Below, one piece after another: positions 1-7,685 of a stretch of 25,774 nucleotides of DNA. Source of the stretch: a virus; IMG/VR virus record IMGVR_UViG_3300000148_000007, positions 1 through 25,774 of that record. One strand, 5' to 3'. Position 1 is the first letter of the stretch. Each line of letters opens with the position of its first letter. The translations under genes and the position numbers were made by a program. A model generated the notes under the pieces. The model was not told the origin of the DNA. It searched no databases and worked only from the letters and a program-made list of their open reading frames with translations.

Positions 1-841
1 TAGAAAATACTTCGATTACTTCTCCGGGAGTTCCTGAAATATCACCGTCTTCGTCAACGACTACAACGTGTATTTCATCATTTGTACCTGATCTATCAGA
101 TACCCATGGTGAAGTTCCTGGAGCGCCATCAACAGCGTCATAATATCTCCATTTTCTTTTTATGTGTGAATTGTCAGCAATAACTCTTTTTAATCCACCC
201 GATCCTCTTGGGTGTTGTACGATTGATAAAGTTGCACTGTTAATTGCTGTTACTCTGTACTGTTCGCCATCATCAAAATCTGATGTAGAAGCTGTAGTAG
301 AAAATGAAACAATGTCTCCAACATTAAATGCACTTCCTAAATCAGTTATAATAGTTAAATCTCCTACAGCTACTGCTGCATCGTCAACTAATGTTGCTGA
401 TATTTCTTCAAAAGCACTACCTGATGGACAAGTTGAAACTAATAAACTGTTTCCCCATGTTCCAGCTGATCTTGCTGCGAATGTTCCTACAGAACCTTGT
501 CCTGTAGAATAATTGTTTTCATAAGCGTCAACATTACTTACTAAAAGTCCTGTTCCACTTGATGTTGCGTTTACTAATGATGTATTGGTTGCCCGTACTA
601 CTCTTAAAGCGTTAGAGTATTGTAAGAAATTAGCTGCGCTGAAAAAGTACTCAAAATTTGTTGAGTCGGGTTTTCCAAACGTATCTACTAATTCTTGTTC
701 ACTAGAAATTGATACGATTTCGTCAACTGGACCTTTTGCGAATTGTCCCGCAATTGCTCCGATTGATGTAGAGACCGCAGGAATTACTCTGCTTATATCT
801 TTTTCTTGTACGAGAACACCTGGTGATACTTGAAATGCCAT
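1..841 (-). CDS. 18: Tail sheath protein gp18, N-terminal part (cut by window edge)
   Basis: The minus-strand frame starting at 841 is open to the window edge, giving about 280 residues of a protein that continues outside. It begins MAFQVSPGVLVQEKD and continues with VSTSIGAIAGQFAKGPVDE, the typical N-terminus of T4-like contractile tail sheath proteins. The sheath polymerises around the tail tube and contracts during DNA injection. The start is well supported: an AGGAGA ribosome site lies 8 bases upstream of ATG. The gene follows terminase gp17, the conserved T4-like order. A TATAAATA late box lies 98 bases upstream of the start, with a hairpin between box and gene. Two plus-strand open frames over this region (162-512, 585-833) are shadows. 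Confidence 0.93.
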   Translation of the reverse strand, partial: MAFQVSPGVLVQEKDISRVIPAVSTSIGAIAGQFAKGPVDEIVSISSEQELVDTFGKPDSTNFEYFFSAANFLQYSNALRVVRATNTSLVNATSSGTGLLVSNVDAYENNYSTGQGSVGTFAARSAGTWGNSLLVSTCPSGSAFEEISATLVDDAAVAVGDLTIITDLGSAFNVGDIVSFSTTASTSDFDDGEQYRVTAINSATLSIVQHPRGSGGLKRVIADNSHIKRKWRYYDAVDGAPGTSPWVSDRSGTNDEIHVVVVDEDGDISGTPGEVIEVFS

Positions 842-888
842 AGGTTATTTCTCCTGTTTAATTAGCTATTATATTTTTTAATTTCGTC

Positions 889-910
889 AAAAATCGTAAG
901 TTTTCTTACG
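889..910 (-). terminator. Hairpin with T-run between gp17 and gp18
   Basis: Read on the minus strand, CGTAAG-AAAA-CTTACG forms a perfect 6-bp stem with a four-base loop, followed by ATTTTT. This is the shape of a short rho-independent terminator for transcripts coming from gp17. It lies downstream of the late box at 939-946 and upstream of the gp18 ribosome site, so it would also sit in the leader of a gp18 late transcript. It may therefore be a partial terminator or a leader stem-loop. The stem is short, so termination strength is uncertain. Confidence 0.5.
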
Positions 911-938
911 CCCATATTCAAACTTTATCAGTTGTAGA

Positions 939-946
939 TATTTATA
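939..946 (-). promoter_or_regulatory. T4-type late promoter box for gp18
   Basis: Exact TATAAATA on the minus strand, in the short gap between terminase (ending at 965) and tail sheath (starting at 841). T4 late promoters consist essentially of this -10 box, read by host polymerase carrying the phage gp55/gp33 factors. Predicted initiation is a few bases downstream, near 930. Intergenic position and orientation support it; in AT-rich DNA the octamer alone would be weak evidence. Confidence 0.7.
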
Positions 947-964
947 ATAACAAAAAAGTGTAGT

Positions 965-2602
965 TTATTGACCCTTTCTTACGACAGGATACCATCGTGT
1001 TCCATACTCGTCAATCGTATCTTCATTTTCGGGTGTATTAATACCATCATCTACAAACCCAAAAGGTGCCATATCTTGTTCTATCAATTTTTGATTATCT
1101 ACATACATTTGATTACGTATATTTGAATCCGATAATTCTTTGAAATAAGGTTGATTAGAGAGCCAGCCAAATATAACTAAACACATAACCAAGTCATCAT
1201 TTTGTCCTTCTTCAGCCTGCCAAGATGCCCCTTTACGTGAAAAAGTTGACATTTCTTCAATGACATTGAAGTCATTGATTACAAGTTTATCACCCTCCAC
1301 AAGCGTCTTAAAATTCGCACAACCAATCTTTTTTATCTGTTTTGTCATACGTATACCTAATGATGTACCACGACCTGAGAACATTGCGCCAAGTATTTGT
1401 CCAGCTCGACCCTTTTGTGTCGTCATCAATACGTTAGGATATTCTAACTCATAGTGTAATGCATCTGAAATTTGTTGACCTAAATCATTGACTTCAACAA
1501 GAATATGAGCTTCATTGTATCCTTTACAAGCTTGTTCTATAATGTTTGGAAACACATATGGTTTAATTTCATTATTCTTGTAAGTACACACAACTCTATA
1601 AGGTACTTGTTGAACATCTATAATTGTAAACGCTGAATAATCTCTACCAGTCCCTCGTGCCACGTCAACTGTACATACATAGAGTCCATCCTTCTTAGGT
1701 TTTTCAAACATATTTAATCCACCTTTAGCTTGTAATGGTGTCATGTATGGTGTAGCTTTAATCTTTGTTCCTGATATTAAAGTATCAACTGAACCTAAGA
1801 AGTCACATTCAAATTCTTGTTGGAATTGCTCTTGACTAGTGTTTCTTATTGTTTCTGCTTTCCACTTTTGATCTCGGCCAGGAACTTCTGACCAATGTAC
1901 TTCAATTGGTATATAATCATTTCGTTTATTTTCTGCGTCTGTCCATAGTTTGTAAAACTGATTCATACCCATAGGTGTAGATACAATAATCATTTTTGTT
2001 TTATTACCAGATGAAATTGTAGGATAAACTGAACTAAAGAATTGCTCAGCGATATTCGCTGGTACGAATGCAAACTCATCAAGGAATATAATATTATATG
2101 AACCTCCCCGAATGGCACTTGAAGATGTGGCAGCGGCGACTATGGTTGATTTGTTTTCTAATTCAATATTACCTTTGTTCCAATTGATTACACCTTGTTG
2201 CATCCATTTAGGTAAGTTTTCATAAGCAAGTTGTAGTCTTCCCAATATATCTCTAGCAGTAGATGATTTGTTAGCAAGTAGTGCGATATTAGAATTAGGA
2301 TTAAACAAAGCATAATGTAAAAGATAAGAAATTGTTGTAGTTGATTTACCAGACTGTCTAGGTAATTTACAAATTGTAAATCTATTATTGTGGATTGTTT
2401 TTACAATTTTTTTTTGAAAATCATACATCGCAAAAGGAATTAAACCTTTATCAAGCGATACAATTTGAACATAGTTTAACATAAAGTAAATAGGATCATC
2501 AGCACATTTTTGATATTCTACTATTTGCTCTTGTGTAAACTCAACAGGTGTATTTATCTTTTTAAGATTCGGATTACCGAGATATGCATCATTATTATTC
2601 AT
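965..2602 (-). CDS. 17: Terminase large subunit gp17 (DNA packaging motor)
   Basis: 545-residue ATPase-nuclease that pumps phage DNA into the prohead and cuts the concatemer. The ATPase domain has a Walker A motif PRQSGKST at about residues 81-88, Walker B IIFLDEFAF at 171-179, and a coupling-type motif STP at 208-210. The C-terminal RNase H-like nuclease shows the acidic segments TVDVARGTGRD (Asp near 313), ILVEVND (Glu near 370) and EGQNDD (about 475). T4 gp17 is 610 residues, so this is a slightly compact version. The start overlaps the gp16 stop by four bases (ATGA), indicating translational coupling. All motifs are intact. Confidence 0.97.
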   Translation of the reverse strand: MNNNDAYLGNPNLKKINTPVEFTQEQIVEYQKCADDPIYFMLNYVQIVSLDKGLIPFAMYDFQKKIVKTIHNNRFTICKLPRQSGKSTTTISYLLHYALFNPNSNIALLANKSSTARDILGRLQLAYENLPKWMQQGVINWNKGNIELENKSTIVAAATSSSAIRGGSYNIIFLDEFAFVPANIAEQFFSSVYPTISSGNKTKMIIVSTPMGMNQFYKLWTDAENKRNDYIPIEVHWSEVPGRDQKWKAETIRNTSQEQFQQEFECDFLGSVDTLISGTKIKATPYMTPLQAKGGLNMFEKPKKDGLYVCTVDVARGTGRDYSAFTIIDVQQVPYRVVCTYKNNEIKPYVFPNIIEQACKGYNEAHILVEVNDLGQQISDALHYELEYPNVLMTTQKGRAGQILGAMFSGRGTSLGIRMTKQIKKIGCANFKTLVEGDKLVINDFNVIEEMSTFSRKGASWQAEEGQNDDLVMCLVIFGWLSNQPYFKELSDSNIRNQMYVDNQKLIEQDMAPFGFVDDGINTPENEDTIDEYGTRWYPVVRKGQ

Positions 2603-3054
2603 TTTTTAGGTGTGATGTCTTTAGTTTCAGTATTTACATTGTTCTTTAACATCTTTTGTAACTCAGCAGTAGACCCCACAAACAAAGCATTCTTAATAGT
2701 GTTATTTGCTGTTTTAGGTAAATCTTTTAATGCTTTAAGTTTTTTTTGTAAGTCTTGTAGTTTATCTACGGTATCGCCAACTTGTCCAATTAATTGACCA
2801 GCAACTTCATATGCTCTTGGGTGTTGACCTTCTCTAGCAATATCAAGGATTCCTTCAATTGCTTCTTGGCCTCTTTCAATTAGATTATAATAATTTTCTC
2901 TGCTGAAAGTATAGTCGTTATCTATATCAGCTTTATTATCATCTTCTTTACGAAGTGTTACTGGTTTTAATTCTTGTTTAATTATTTCTTTTTTAGGTTC
3001 TTCTGGAGGATCTATTCCTAAAATTTCATTTACTTTATCTTCTAATTTAGTCAT
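2599..3054 (-). CDS. 16: Terminase small subunit gp16
   Basis: 151-residue protein directly upstream of gp17, the T4 position and size (T4 gp16 is 164 residues). The small terminase subunit forms a ring that recognises DNA and stimulates the large-subunit ATPase. The middle part (about residues 50-120) is predicted helical, with segments such as YNLIERGQEAIEGIL and GDTVDKLQDLQKKLKALKD resembling the coiled-coil core of gp16. The N-terminus is acidic and proline-rich, and the C-terminus is lysine-rich. The call rests on synteny plus this general pattern; sequence conservation in this family is low. Confidence 0.85.
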   Translation of the reverse strand: MTKLEDKVNEILGIDPPEEPKKEIIKQELKPVTLRKEDDNKADIDNDYTFSRENYYNLIERGQEAIEGILDIAREGQHPRAYEVAGQLIGQVGDTVDKLQDLQKKLKALKDLPKTANNTIKNALFVGSTAELQKMLKNNVNTETKDITPKK

Positions 3055-3074
3055 AATATATTATGTTTATTTAT

Positions 3075-3881
3075 CTATTCATCTGAATCCGTAGATGGGT
3101 TATAGTTTTTACCATCATCAAACTTTGTTATTGTTGTAGTAAATCCAAAATCATCATCAGCGTCTGCCGTAGTAGGGTTTGGAATTACTACAATTCTTTC
3201 TTCTCTCGCTTTGTTTGTTGTATCAGTATCTGTATATATATCAGATTGTACAGTTTTAACAACTTTTTGAGTTGATGCTGGTCCAAATAGATAAGTTTTT
3301 GCTGTGAAATTTAAAGTATAAACAACAGCTCTTCTAGTTGTAAAATCACCACTATAACTATCTTCATAATTTACATTGTTTAAAATGATAGGGACATCTC
3401 TCTTAATATCTAATTCAGGTATAGCATTAACAGTTACCGTATAGTCTGGTTGAAAGAATGGTAAAATTTGTTCTATGATTTGTAATCCACTTTCAGCCGT
3501 AGCAGTAAATACATTCAAAGTATAACTCAGATTATAAGGAACTGGAGTGTAATTAAAGTTTAATATTTTTCCATCTTTACCTGTCTTAACTGTTTTATAC
3601 TTCTGCATTCTTGTAAGTTTACGACTTGAATCGTAACTAATACCTGTGATTTCAAAACTCATACGTGGTAATGTAATCGCAAATTCTCTTTTATTTAAAT
3701 CGGGTTGCTGATCCAATCTTACTAAAAACTTTTCTTTTGGTGCATACGCTAACGGAACTTTAATAGCTTGAGTAACAGTACCAGCAGAGTCTTTTCTTTT
3801 AATTTGTATGTTATTAAAGAGCTGACCAAATGCGATGGTCATTCTTCTCATACTTTCGTTATAAAAATATTGTCCAAACAT
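3075..3881 (-). CDS. 15: Tail completion / sheath terminator protein gp15
   Basis: 268 residues, very close to T4 gp15 (272). The N-terminus MFGQYFYNESMRRMTIAFG, followed by LFNNIQIKR and KVPLAYAPKEKFLVRL, is the characteristic start of gp15-type proteins. These form a hexameric ring capping the tail tube and sheath so the tail can join the head. ATG follows the gp14 stop immediately (stop at 3882, start at 3881), so translation is probably coupled. The C-terminal 50 residues are rich in Asp and Thr (TTADADDDFG). No internal damage seen. Confidence 0.93.
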   Translation of the reverse strand: MFGQYFYNESMRRMTIAFGQLFNNIQIKRKDSAGTVTQAIKVPLAYAPKEKFLVRLDQQPDLNKREFAITLPRMSFEITGISYDSSRKLTRMQKYKTVKTGKDGKILNFNYTPVPYNLSYTLNVFTATAESGLQIIEQILPFFQPDYTVTVNAIPELDIKRDVPIILNNVNYEDSYSGDFTTRRAVVYTLNFTAKTYLFGPASTQKVVKTVQSDIYTDTDTTNKAREERIVVIPNPTTADADDDFGFTTTITKFDDGKNYNPSTDSDE

Positions 3882-5165
3882 CTAAATATCTATATCTCCA
3901 AAAGGGTTACGTTCTGTAAAATCTAATATATCATCAGCTGTAGAAGCGGTATCAAAACCAGCTTGACTATCTAAATCTAAATTATCAGCATATGTTGATT
4001 GTGTTTGTATGCTATAGTCTTCATTAATAAAGTAGTTAACTTCACCTGAAGCACTATCATTTTCTAATATAACTGCTCCGGTTGCGCCTGTGTTTTCACT
4101 TATAGTTACAGTAGGAGTTAATCCAAGATAACTTGAACCATCAACTGAAATTGTAACATTTGTTAATACACCAGAAGTTAAAACTGCTGTTGCTGCAGCT
4201 GTTACTGCGACACCAGTTCCACCAACTGCAACACTCGTTACAGAAGAAATATCCGTAATTGTAGGAGTAGATACTGCTGTGATTGTACCATTAGTCAAAG
4301 TCACAACTGCAGAACTATCTGTTTTAGTTGTAGTATCTGTTGCTACATAAATTAATGTAACCGTTGGTACTAAACTGTAACCACGACCTGAGTTACTAAT
4401 AGTAAATGAGGATAATGTACTACCAGATAAATTTGCTGATAATACACCATTTATTGTAGCAGATGGTGCTGAAATTGTAATGGTAGGAACTGTTGTATAT
4501 CCTTCTCCACCAGAAGTAATTGGAATAGAAGTAACTTCATCACCGGTAACTACCGGAGAACCTAACACGGCACTGAACGTACCTGATTCCAATGATGTTT
4601 GGTATAGTGTTTGATTTAATGAATATTTGTCTTCGGCATCGTCAATCGCAGCAATACCTGTATCTAATTTTTCACTGGAGTATTCCCAACGTGTACATCT
4701 TAATTTGTAAACAGGTAAGTTACCTAATTGGAAGAATGGCTCTTGATCTTGTATGAATTGTATCTCAAAAAAACTTTCCATCAAAGGCATATAAATAATA
4801 TCACCTTCGTTAGGTCTTCCTTCAACTATCATTGTATGAGCACTATCAACTTGATTTTGCCATCTTCTTTTAGATATTATGAAAGTTGTATCTTCTCTTA
4901 TCTCTAAACCAAACTTATTAATAATCTCTTGTTCGCCAGCAAAACCTTCTGTGGTTTCCATGTACATTTCTAGTAAATACGAATCATCAAATTTAGCAAG
5001 AGTATCCTCTCCTAAAATTAAATCTCGATTAACTAATGTTCTTGGAAGATAGTAACAGTCTTGTCCGTAAATTTGTAAACCTTCAATGATTAAATCTTCG
5101 TAAAGTCTTTTCTCATTACTATTACCAATACCTGCTCCACCTTGAAAATAATGATTTGTTGCCAT
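3882..5165 (-). CDS. 14: Neck protein gp14 with a repeat-rich inserted domain
   Basis: 427 residues against 256 in T4. The N-terminal 190 residues (MATNHYFQGGAGIGNSNEKR, later IISKRRWQN and DIIYMPLMESFFEIQF) and the last about 55 residues (ending DFTERNPFGDIDI) match the usual gp14 head-to-tail connector plan of marine T4-like phages. Between about residues 195 and 370 lies a Thr/Ser/Val-rich segment with repeated strand-like units (ITSGGEGYTTVPTITIS, ISNSGRGYSLVPTVTL, a third near 336-356). Removing it leaves about 250 residues, the T4 length. The start lies four bases after the gp13 stop, with AGGAT as ribosome site. Gp13 and gp14 together close the filled head and accept the tail. Confidence 0.9.
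   Translation of the reverse strand: MATNHYFQGGAGIGNSNEKRLYEDLIIEGLQIYGQDCYYLPRTLVNRDLILGEDTLAKFDDSYLLEMYMETTEGFAGEQEIINKFGLEIREDTTFIISKRRWQNQVDSAHTMIVEGRPNEGDIIYMPLMESFFEIQFIQDQEPFFQLGNLPVYKLRCTRWEYSSEKLDTGIAAIDDAEDKYSLNQTLYQTSLESGTFSAVLGSPVVTGDEVTSIPITSGGEGYTTVPTITISAPSATINGVLSANLSGSTLSSFTISNSGRGYSLVPTVTLIYVATDTTTKTDSSAVVTLTNGTITAVSTPTITDISSVTSVAVGGTGVAVTAAATAVLTSGVLTNVTISVDGSSYLGLTPTVTISENTGATGAVILENDSASGEVNYFINEDYSIQTQSTYADNLDLDSQAGFDTASTADDILDFTERNPFGDIDI
4056..4583 (-). repeat. Degenerate protein-level repeats inserted in gp14
   Basis: This segment encodes about residues 195-370 of gp14. At least three degenerate units share the pattern (hydrophobic)-x-(I/T)-S-x-G-x-(G/S)-Y-x-x-(V/T)PT(V/I)T(I/L), at residues about 213-232, 253-271 and 336-356, with more degenerate copies between. 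Similar GGxGYxxxPTVTIS units occur in surface-exposed structural proteins of marine T4-like phages (recalled family knowledge, not searched). They probably fold as small beta domains decorating the neck. Confidence 0.6.
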
Positions 5166-5169
5166 GACA

Positions 5170-5976
5170 TTATCCTATCATAAGAGGTTGTGACATTTCA
5201 AATGATTTTCTTATTTCATCTTCTATTTTTTCAATGTCAGTTAATGCTTCTGAAAAAATTTGTTGACCATTTAATGTAACGCCACCTAACATAGCAACTC
5301 CATTAAATTTAGATAAGTTTGAACCCCATTGTTTTTTAAATAAAGCAGTTACATATCTTTTTAAAATCATGTCATTATAAACGTCTGTGTAAACATTTGG
5401 ATCTAATTTTCTATAACACTCTATAACTAAAAACTCACCAACGAGTAAATCTTCTTTCCAATCTTGGTCAATATATAATCTGTTATCGTTTTGATTAAAT
5501 CTTATAGGTTTTTCTCCTACTAGAATATGATCTAAAAAATCTAAATGCCTCATTACAACATCATAGTTAACAACTGATGTTGAAGAAAAATCGTATAGAT
5601 CGTTTAATCTCATTTGATATCTAACATCAAATAAGTTCATACTACCTTTTGAGGAGTATGGGAATATGTTAATAACGGAGATAACACTTTCAGGAACTAC
5701 TATAAAACCATTACCTTCTTGCCAAGCAGATGTAACTGAATTTTTAGTTACTGATTCACTAGTGTTAGCGTTTATTCTATCGTAATCTGTTTGTGTATAT
5801 TGATACTTTAAATAAGTTCTTCTAATACCATCATAATGATATTGATGATAATATTGTAATGCTTCGTCAATTCTATCTTCTAATTGGTCATTTTCTGCAT
5901 TAATCTCTATCACAGGTTTCCCAAGTGCCCTTAAAGCGTATTGTTTTAACTGTTCTCTGCTTGCTGGTTCTGCCAT
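5170..5976 (-). CDS. 13: Neck protein gp13
   Basis: 268-residue protein (T4 gp13 is 309) and the first gene of the minus-strand block. The N-terminus REQLKQYALRALGKPVIEIN followed by EDRIDEALQYYHQYHYDG is the typical gp13 start in marine T4-like phages. Gp13 joins gp14 to complete the head after packaging and build the tail-docking site. The start is supported by AAGGA seven bases upstream, and an exact TATAAATA late box lies 30 bases upstream of ATG (6006-6013). Downstream genes gp14, gp15, gp16 and gp17 follow in the T4 order with minimal gaps. Confidence 0.92.
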   Translation of the reverse strand: MAEPASREQLKQYALRALGKPVIEINAENDQLEDRIDEALQYYHQYHYDGIRRTYLKYQYTQTDYDRINANTSESVTKNSVTSAWQEGNGFIVVPESVISVINIFPYSSKGSMNLFDVRYQMRLNDLYDFSSTSVVNYDVVMRHLDFLDHILVGEKPIRFNQNDNRLYIDQDWKEDLLVGEFLVIECYRKLDPNVYTDVYNDMILKRYVTALFKKQWGSNLSKFNGVAMLGGVTLNGQQIFSEALTDIEKIEDEIRKSFEMSQPLMIG

Positions 5977-6005
5977 AAATTTCCTTAATTGGTATATATC
6001 ATCTA

Positions 6006-6013
6006 TATTTATA
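6006..6013 (-). promoter_or_regulatory. Late promoter box for the gp13-gp17 operon
   Basis: Exact TATAAATA on the minus strand, 30 bases upstream of the gp13 start, in a 115-base gap between divergent genes. With T4 late initiation a few bases after the box, the transcript would have a leader of about 20 bases carrying the AAGGA ribosome site. It is paired with an oppositely oriented box at 6059-6066. Confidence 0.75.
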
Positions 6014-6058
6014 CATCATAAATAGTTGTATTATGACGAAATTAACCTAAGTAAGTCT

Positions 6059-6066
6059 TATAAATA
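6059..6066 (+). promoter_or_regulatory. Late promoter box for the 6092 gene
   Basis: Exact TATAAATA on the plus strand, 25 bases before the ATG at 6092. Together with the minus-strand box at 6006-6013 it makes a divergent late promoter pair separated by 45 bases, marking where the gene direction switches between the structural block and the cargo. Confidence 0.7.
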
Positions 6067-6091
6067 TGAATACAACAACGGATAAATTAAA

Positions 6092-6376
6092 ATGTCAATA
6101 ACAGTAACATTAACTCAAACTAGACCTAATACAGATGTCAATTTTCATAGTGCTTCAGATGATTTTAAAGCATTAAAAAACGAAATGGTGGCAGCTGGAA
6201 CTCTAGTAGATAATGGTGGCAGTAATAGTGAAAACGGTTTAATAAGAACTTGGAGTTTAACGTTTTCAAATGACACTACACAATCAGCATTTATAAATGA
6301 CAGTAGAAATGTAACTTACGAAGAAGACAGACAAACTCACAATAGTGACAATGGTATTAGTGAACAAATATCTTAA
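6092..6376 (+). CDS. Small unknown protein under late promoter
   Basis: 94 residues, not recognised. Soluble and rich in Thr, Asn, Ser and Asp, with no signal peptide or membrane segment. The N-terminus MSITVTLTQTRPNTDVNF alternates polar and hydrophobic residues and looks like beta strand; a middle segment (DDFKALKNEMVAAGTL) looks helical. A second strand-like part (LIRTWSLTFSNDTTQSAF) follows, then a disordered acidic tail. The late box 25 bases upstream suggests expression with virion genes, so a small structural or assembly role is possible but unproven. The ribosome site is weak (GATAAATTAAA before ATG). Confidence 0.7.
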   Translation: MSITVTLTQTRPNTDVNFHSASDDFKALKNEMVAAGTLVDNGGSNSENGLIRTWSLTFSNDTTQSAFINDSRNVTYEEDRQTHNSDNGISEQIS

Positions 6377-6400
6377 TCTATATAATACATTATTTTTATT

Positions 6401-6952
6401 ATGCTTCCAAACGATATAGAGCAATATCAAGTTTTTAATAAACAAACATATACCCCTTACAAAAAACAGCTAAATTTACTATTAAATGATTTTAGTAATT
6501 CAACTGATAAATTAAGTAAAAACTATACACTAGAAAATATAGATATTAATAATTTAGATGATATTACTTTAATTGTTTACAAAAATAATATTGTGTCTTT
6601 TGCTTCAGTATTAAGTAGATCAATTTGGCCTAAAAATACTAGTAGAATATTTAATCGATTACTAAGAAATAAAAGATTTGAATGGAAAAATCCTGCATTT
6701 GGTATTATATCAAAGCTGGTTCATGACCATCAAATAGCTTACTGTAAAAGTGTTAAGAAAGATTATGTGTTTATATCACAAGAAACTAAAAAACTATGGT
6801 TGAGAAAATGGGTTCAACAAGCTAATGAATATAATTCCGGTTGGACAATCTGTGATGAAAAGAAAAAAGTTACAAATGGCAATTCAAGTGGTTCTATACA
6901 ACATATAGCTTACAAAAAAATTTCAAATACTAATCAGCCTTTTCTTCTATAA
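6401..6952 (+). CDS. Unknown protein, possibly acyltransferase-like (GNAT fold)
   Basis: 183 residues, 24 bases after the 6092 gene and probably on the same late transcript. No family is firmly recognised. The stretch ITLIVYKNNIVSFASVLSR followed by charged RIFNRLLRNKRFEW, then a helix-strand-helix pattern (LVHDHQIAYCKSVKKDYVFIS, TKKLWLRKWVQQANEY), is reminiscent of GNAT N-acyltransferase folds, but the glycine-rich acetyl-CoA loop is not evident, so this is only a guess. It is Lys/Asn/Ser rich with no membrane segment. Its 3' end overlaps the 3' end of the convergent desaturase gene by 23 bases, and no terminator hairpin separates them. Confidence 0.6.
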   Translation: MLPNDIEQYQVFNKQTYTPYKKQLNLLLNDFSNSTDKLSKNYTLENIDINNLDDITLIVYKNNIVSFASVLSRSIWPKNTSRIFNRLLRNKRFEWKNPAFGIISKLVHDHQIAYCKSVKKDYVFISQETKKLWLRKWVQQANEYNSGWTICDEKKKVTNGNSSGSIQHIAYKKISNTNQPFLL

Positions 6953-7685
6953 AAGGTAAAAATATTGTACTAGGATCAAACTCTCCTTTTTCTGCAAAGT
7001 TATATAGTCTAGTATTGTGGTGGTGATTGTTATGTAATGCTTGGCCCCATGTCAACCATGAAAGTATAGTTATGTTCATTGAATTATCTTTTGTATTAAA
7101 TGTCCTGTAACCAAATTTACCCAAATGACAAACTGTATTGACAAGCGCTTCTTGGTGATATGATAATGCTGCTGGTATCAACCAAAACCATAACATAAGT
7201 TGTATATTAATTAAACTCAACACTATGAAAGTTATACAAACAATGTAAGTATACTTACGATTTAACCATAAATGAAATTTATCTTTTCTTATGTCAGGAA
7301 TAACTCTAGTATTGATCTTACTTAATTTTCTATTATGAATCCAACCAATATAAGAATGAAAAAACCCATCTCTAGGACTATGCGGGTCTCCATCTTTATC
7401 AGCATGTGGGTGATGTTTACCTCTATGAATTGCTGCCCACCACAGAGGACTACCTTGTACACACAAACAAGATAACAACAATAAAGGTTTTCTTAATGAG
7501 GATTTTAGTTTGATAGAATTATGACTTACAACTCTATGTAATATAACTGAAGAGCCTAGACCACAGAATACTATCCAACCGAAAAACAAATATAGAAAAT
7601 TAGGTGATGTAAAAATTATACCTAATAATGCTATTATCTGAACAGGCCAGAATATAAACCATAAATTTATTTCGCTTTTACTCAT
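6930..7685 (-). CDS. Membrane fatty-acid (acyl-CoA/acyl-lipid) desaturase
   Basis: 251-residue member of the membrane desaturase family that inserts a double bond into acyl chains using a di-iron centre. The three histidine boxes are visible: HRVVSH at residues 50-55, HRGKHHPHAD at 87-96, and HNNHHH at 218-223, plus the supporting histidine in VNTVCHLGKFGYR. Box two has three residues between the first His and the HH pair, one more than the common HRxHH. Hydrophobic segments at about 7-27, 31-49, 67-85 and 145-175 fit a four-span membrane topology. It is shorter than typical delta-9 enzymes (about 300) but complete. ATG overlaps the stop of the upstream radical SAM gene (TAATG). It may alter host membrane fluidity or modify a lipid-linked product. 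Confidence 0.9.
   Translation of the reverse strand: MSKSEINLWFIFWPVQIIALLGIIFTSPNFLYLFFGWIVFCGLGSSVILHRVVSHNSIKLKSSLRKPLLLLSCLCVQGSPLWWAAIHRGKHHPHADKDGDPHSPRDGFFHSYIGWIHNRKLSKINTRVIPDIRKDKFHLWLNRKYTYIVCITFIVLSLINIQLMLWFWLIPAALSYHQEALVNTVCHLGKFGYRTFNTKDNSMNITILSWLTWGQALHNNHHHNTRLYNFAEKGEFDPSTIFLPFIEEKAD

Noticed and set aside
162-833. Plus-strand open frames at 162-512 and 585-833
   Set aside because: They lie entirely opposite the tail sheath gene, which has clear family sequence and a strong ribosome site; these are antisense shadows.
2510-2797. Plus-strand open frame with hydrophobic segments
   Set aside because: It spans the antisense of the gp16-gp17 junction; no ribosome site and no family resemblance.
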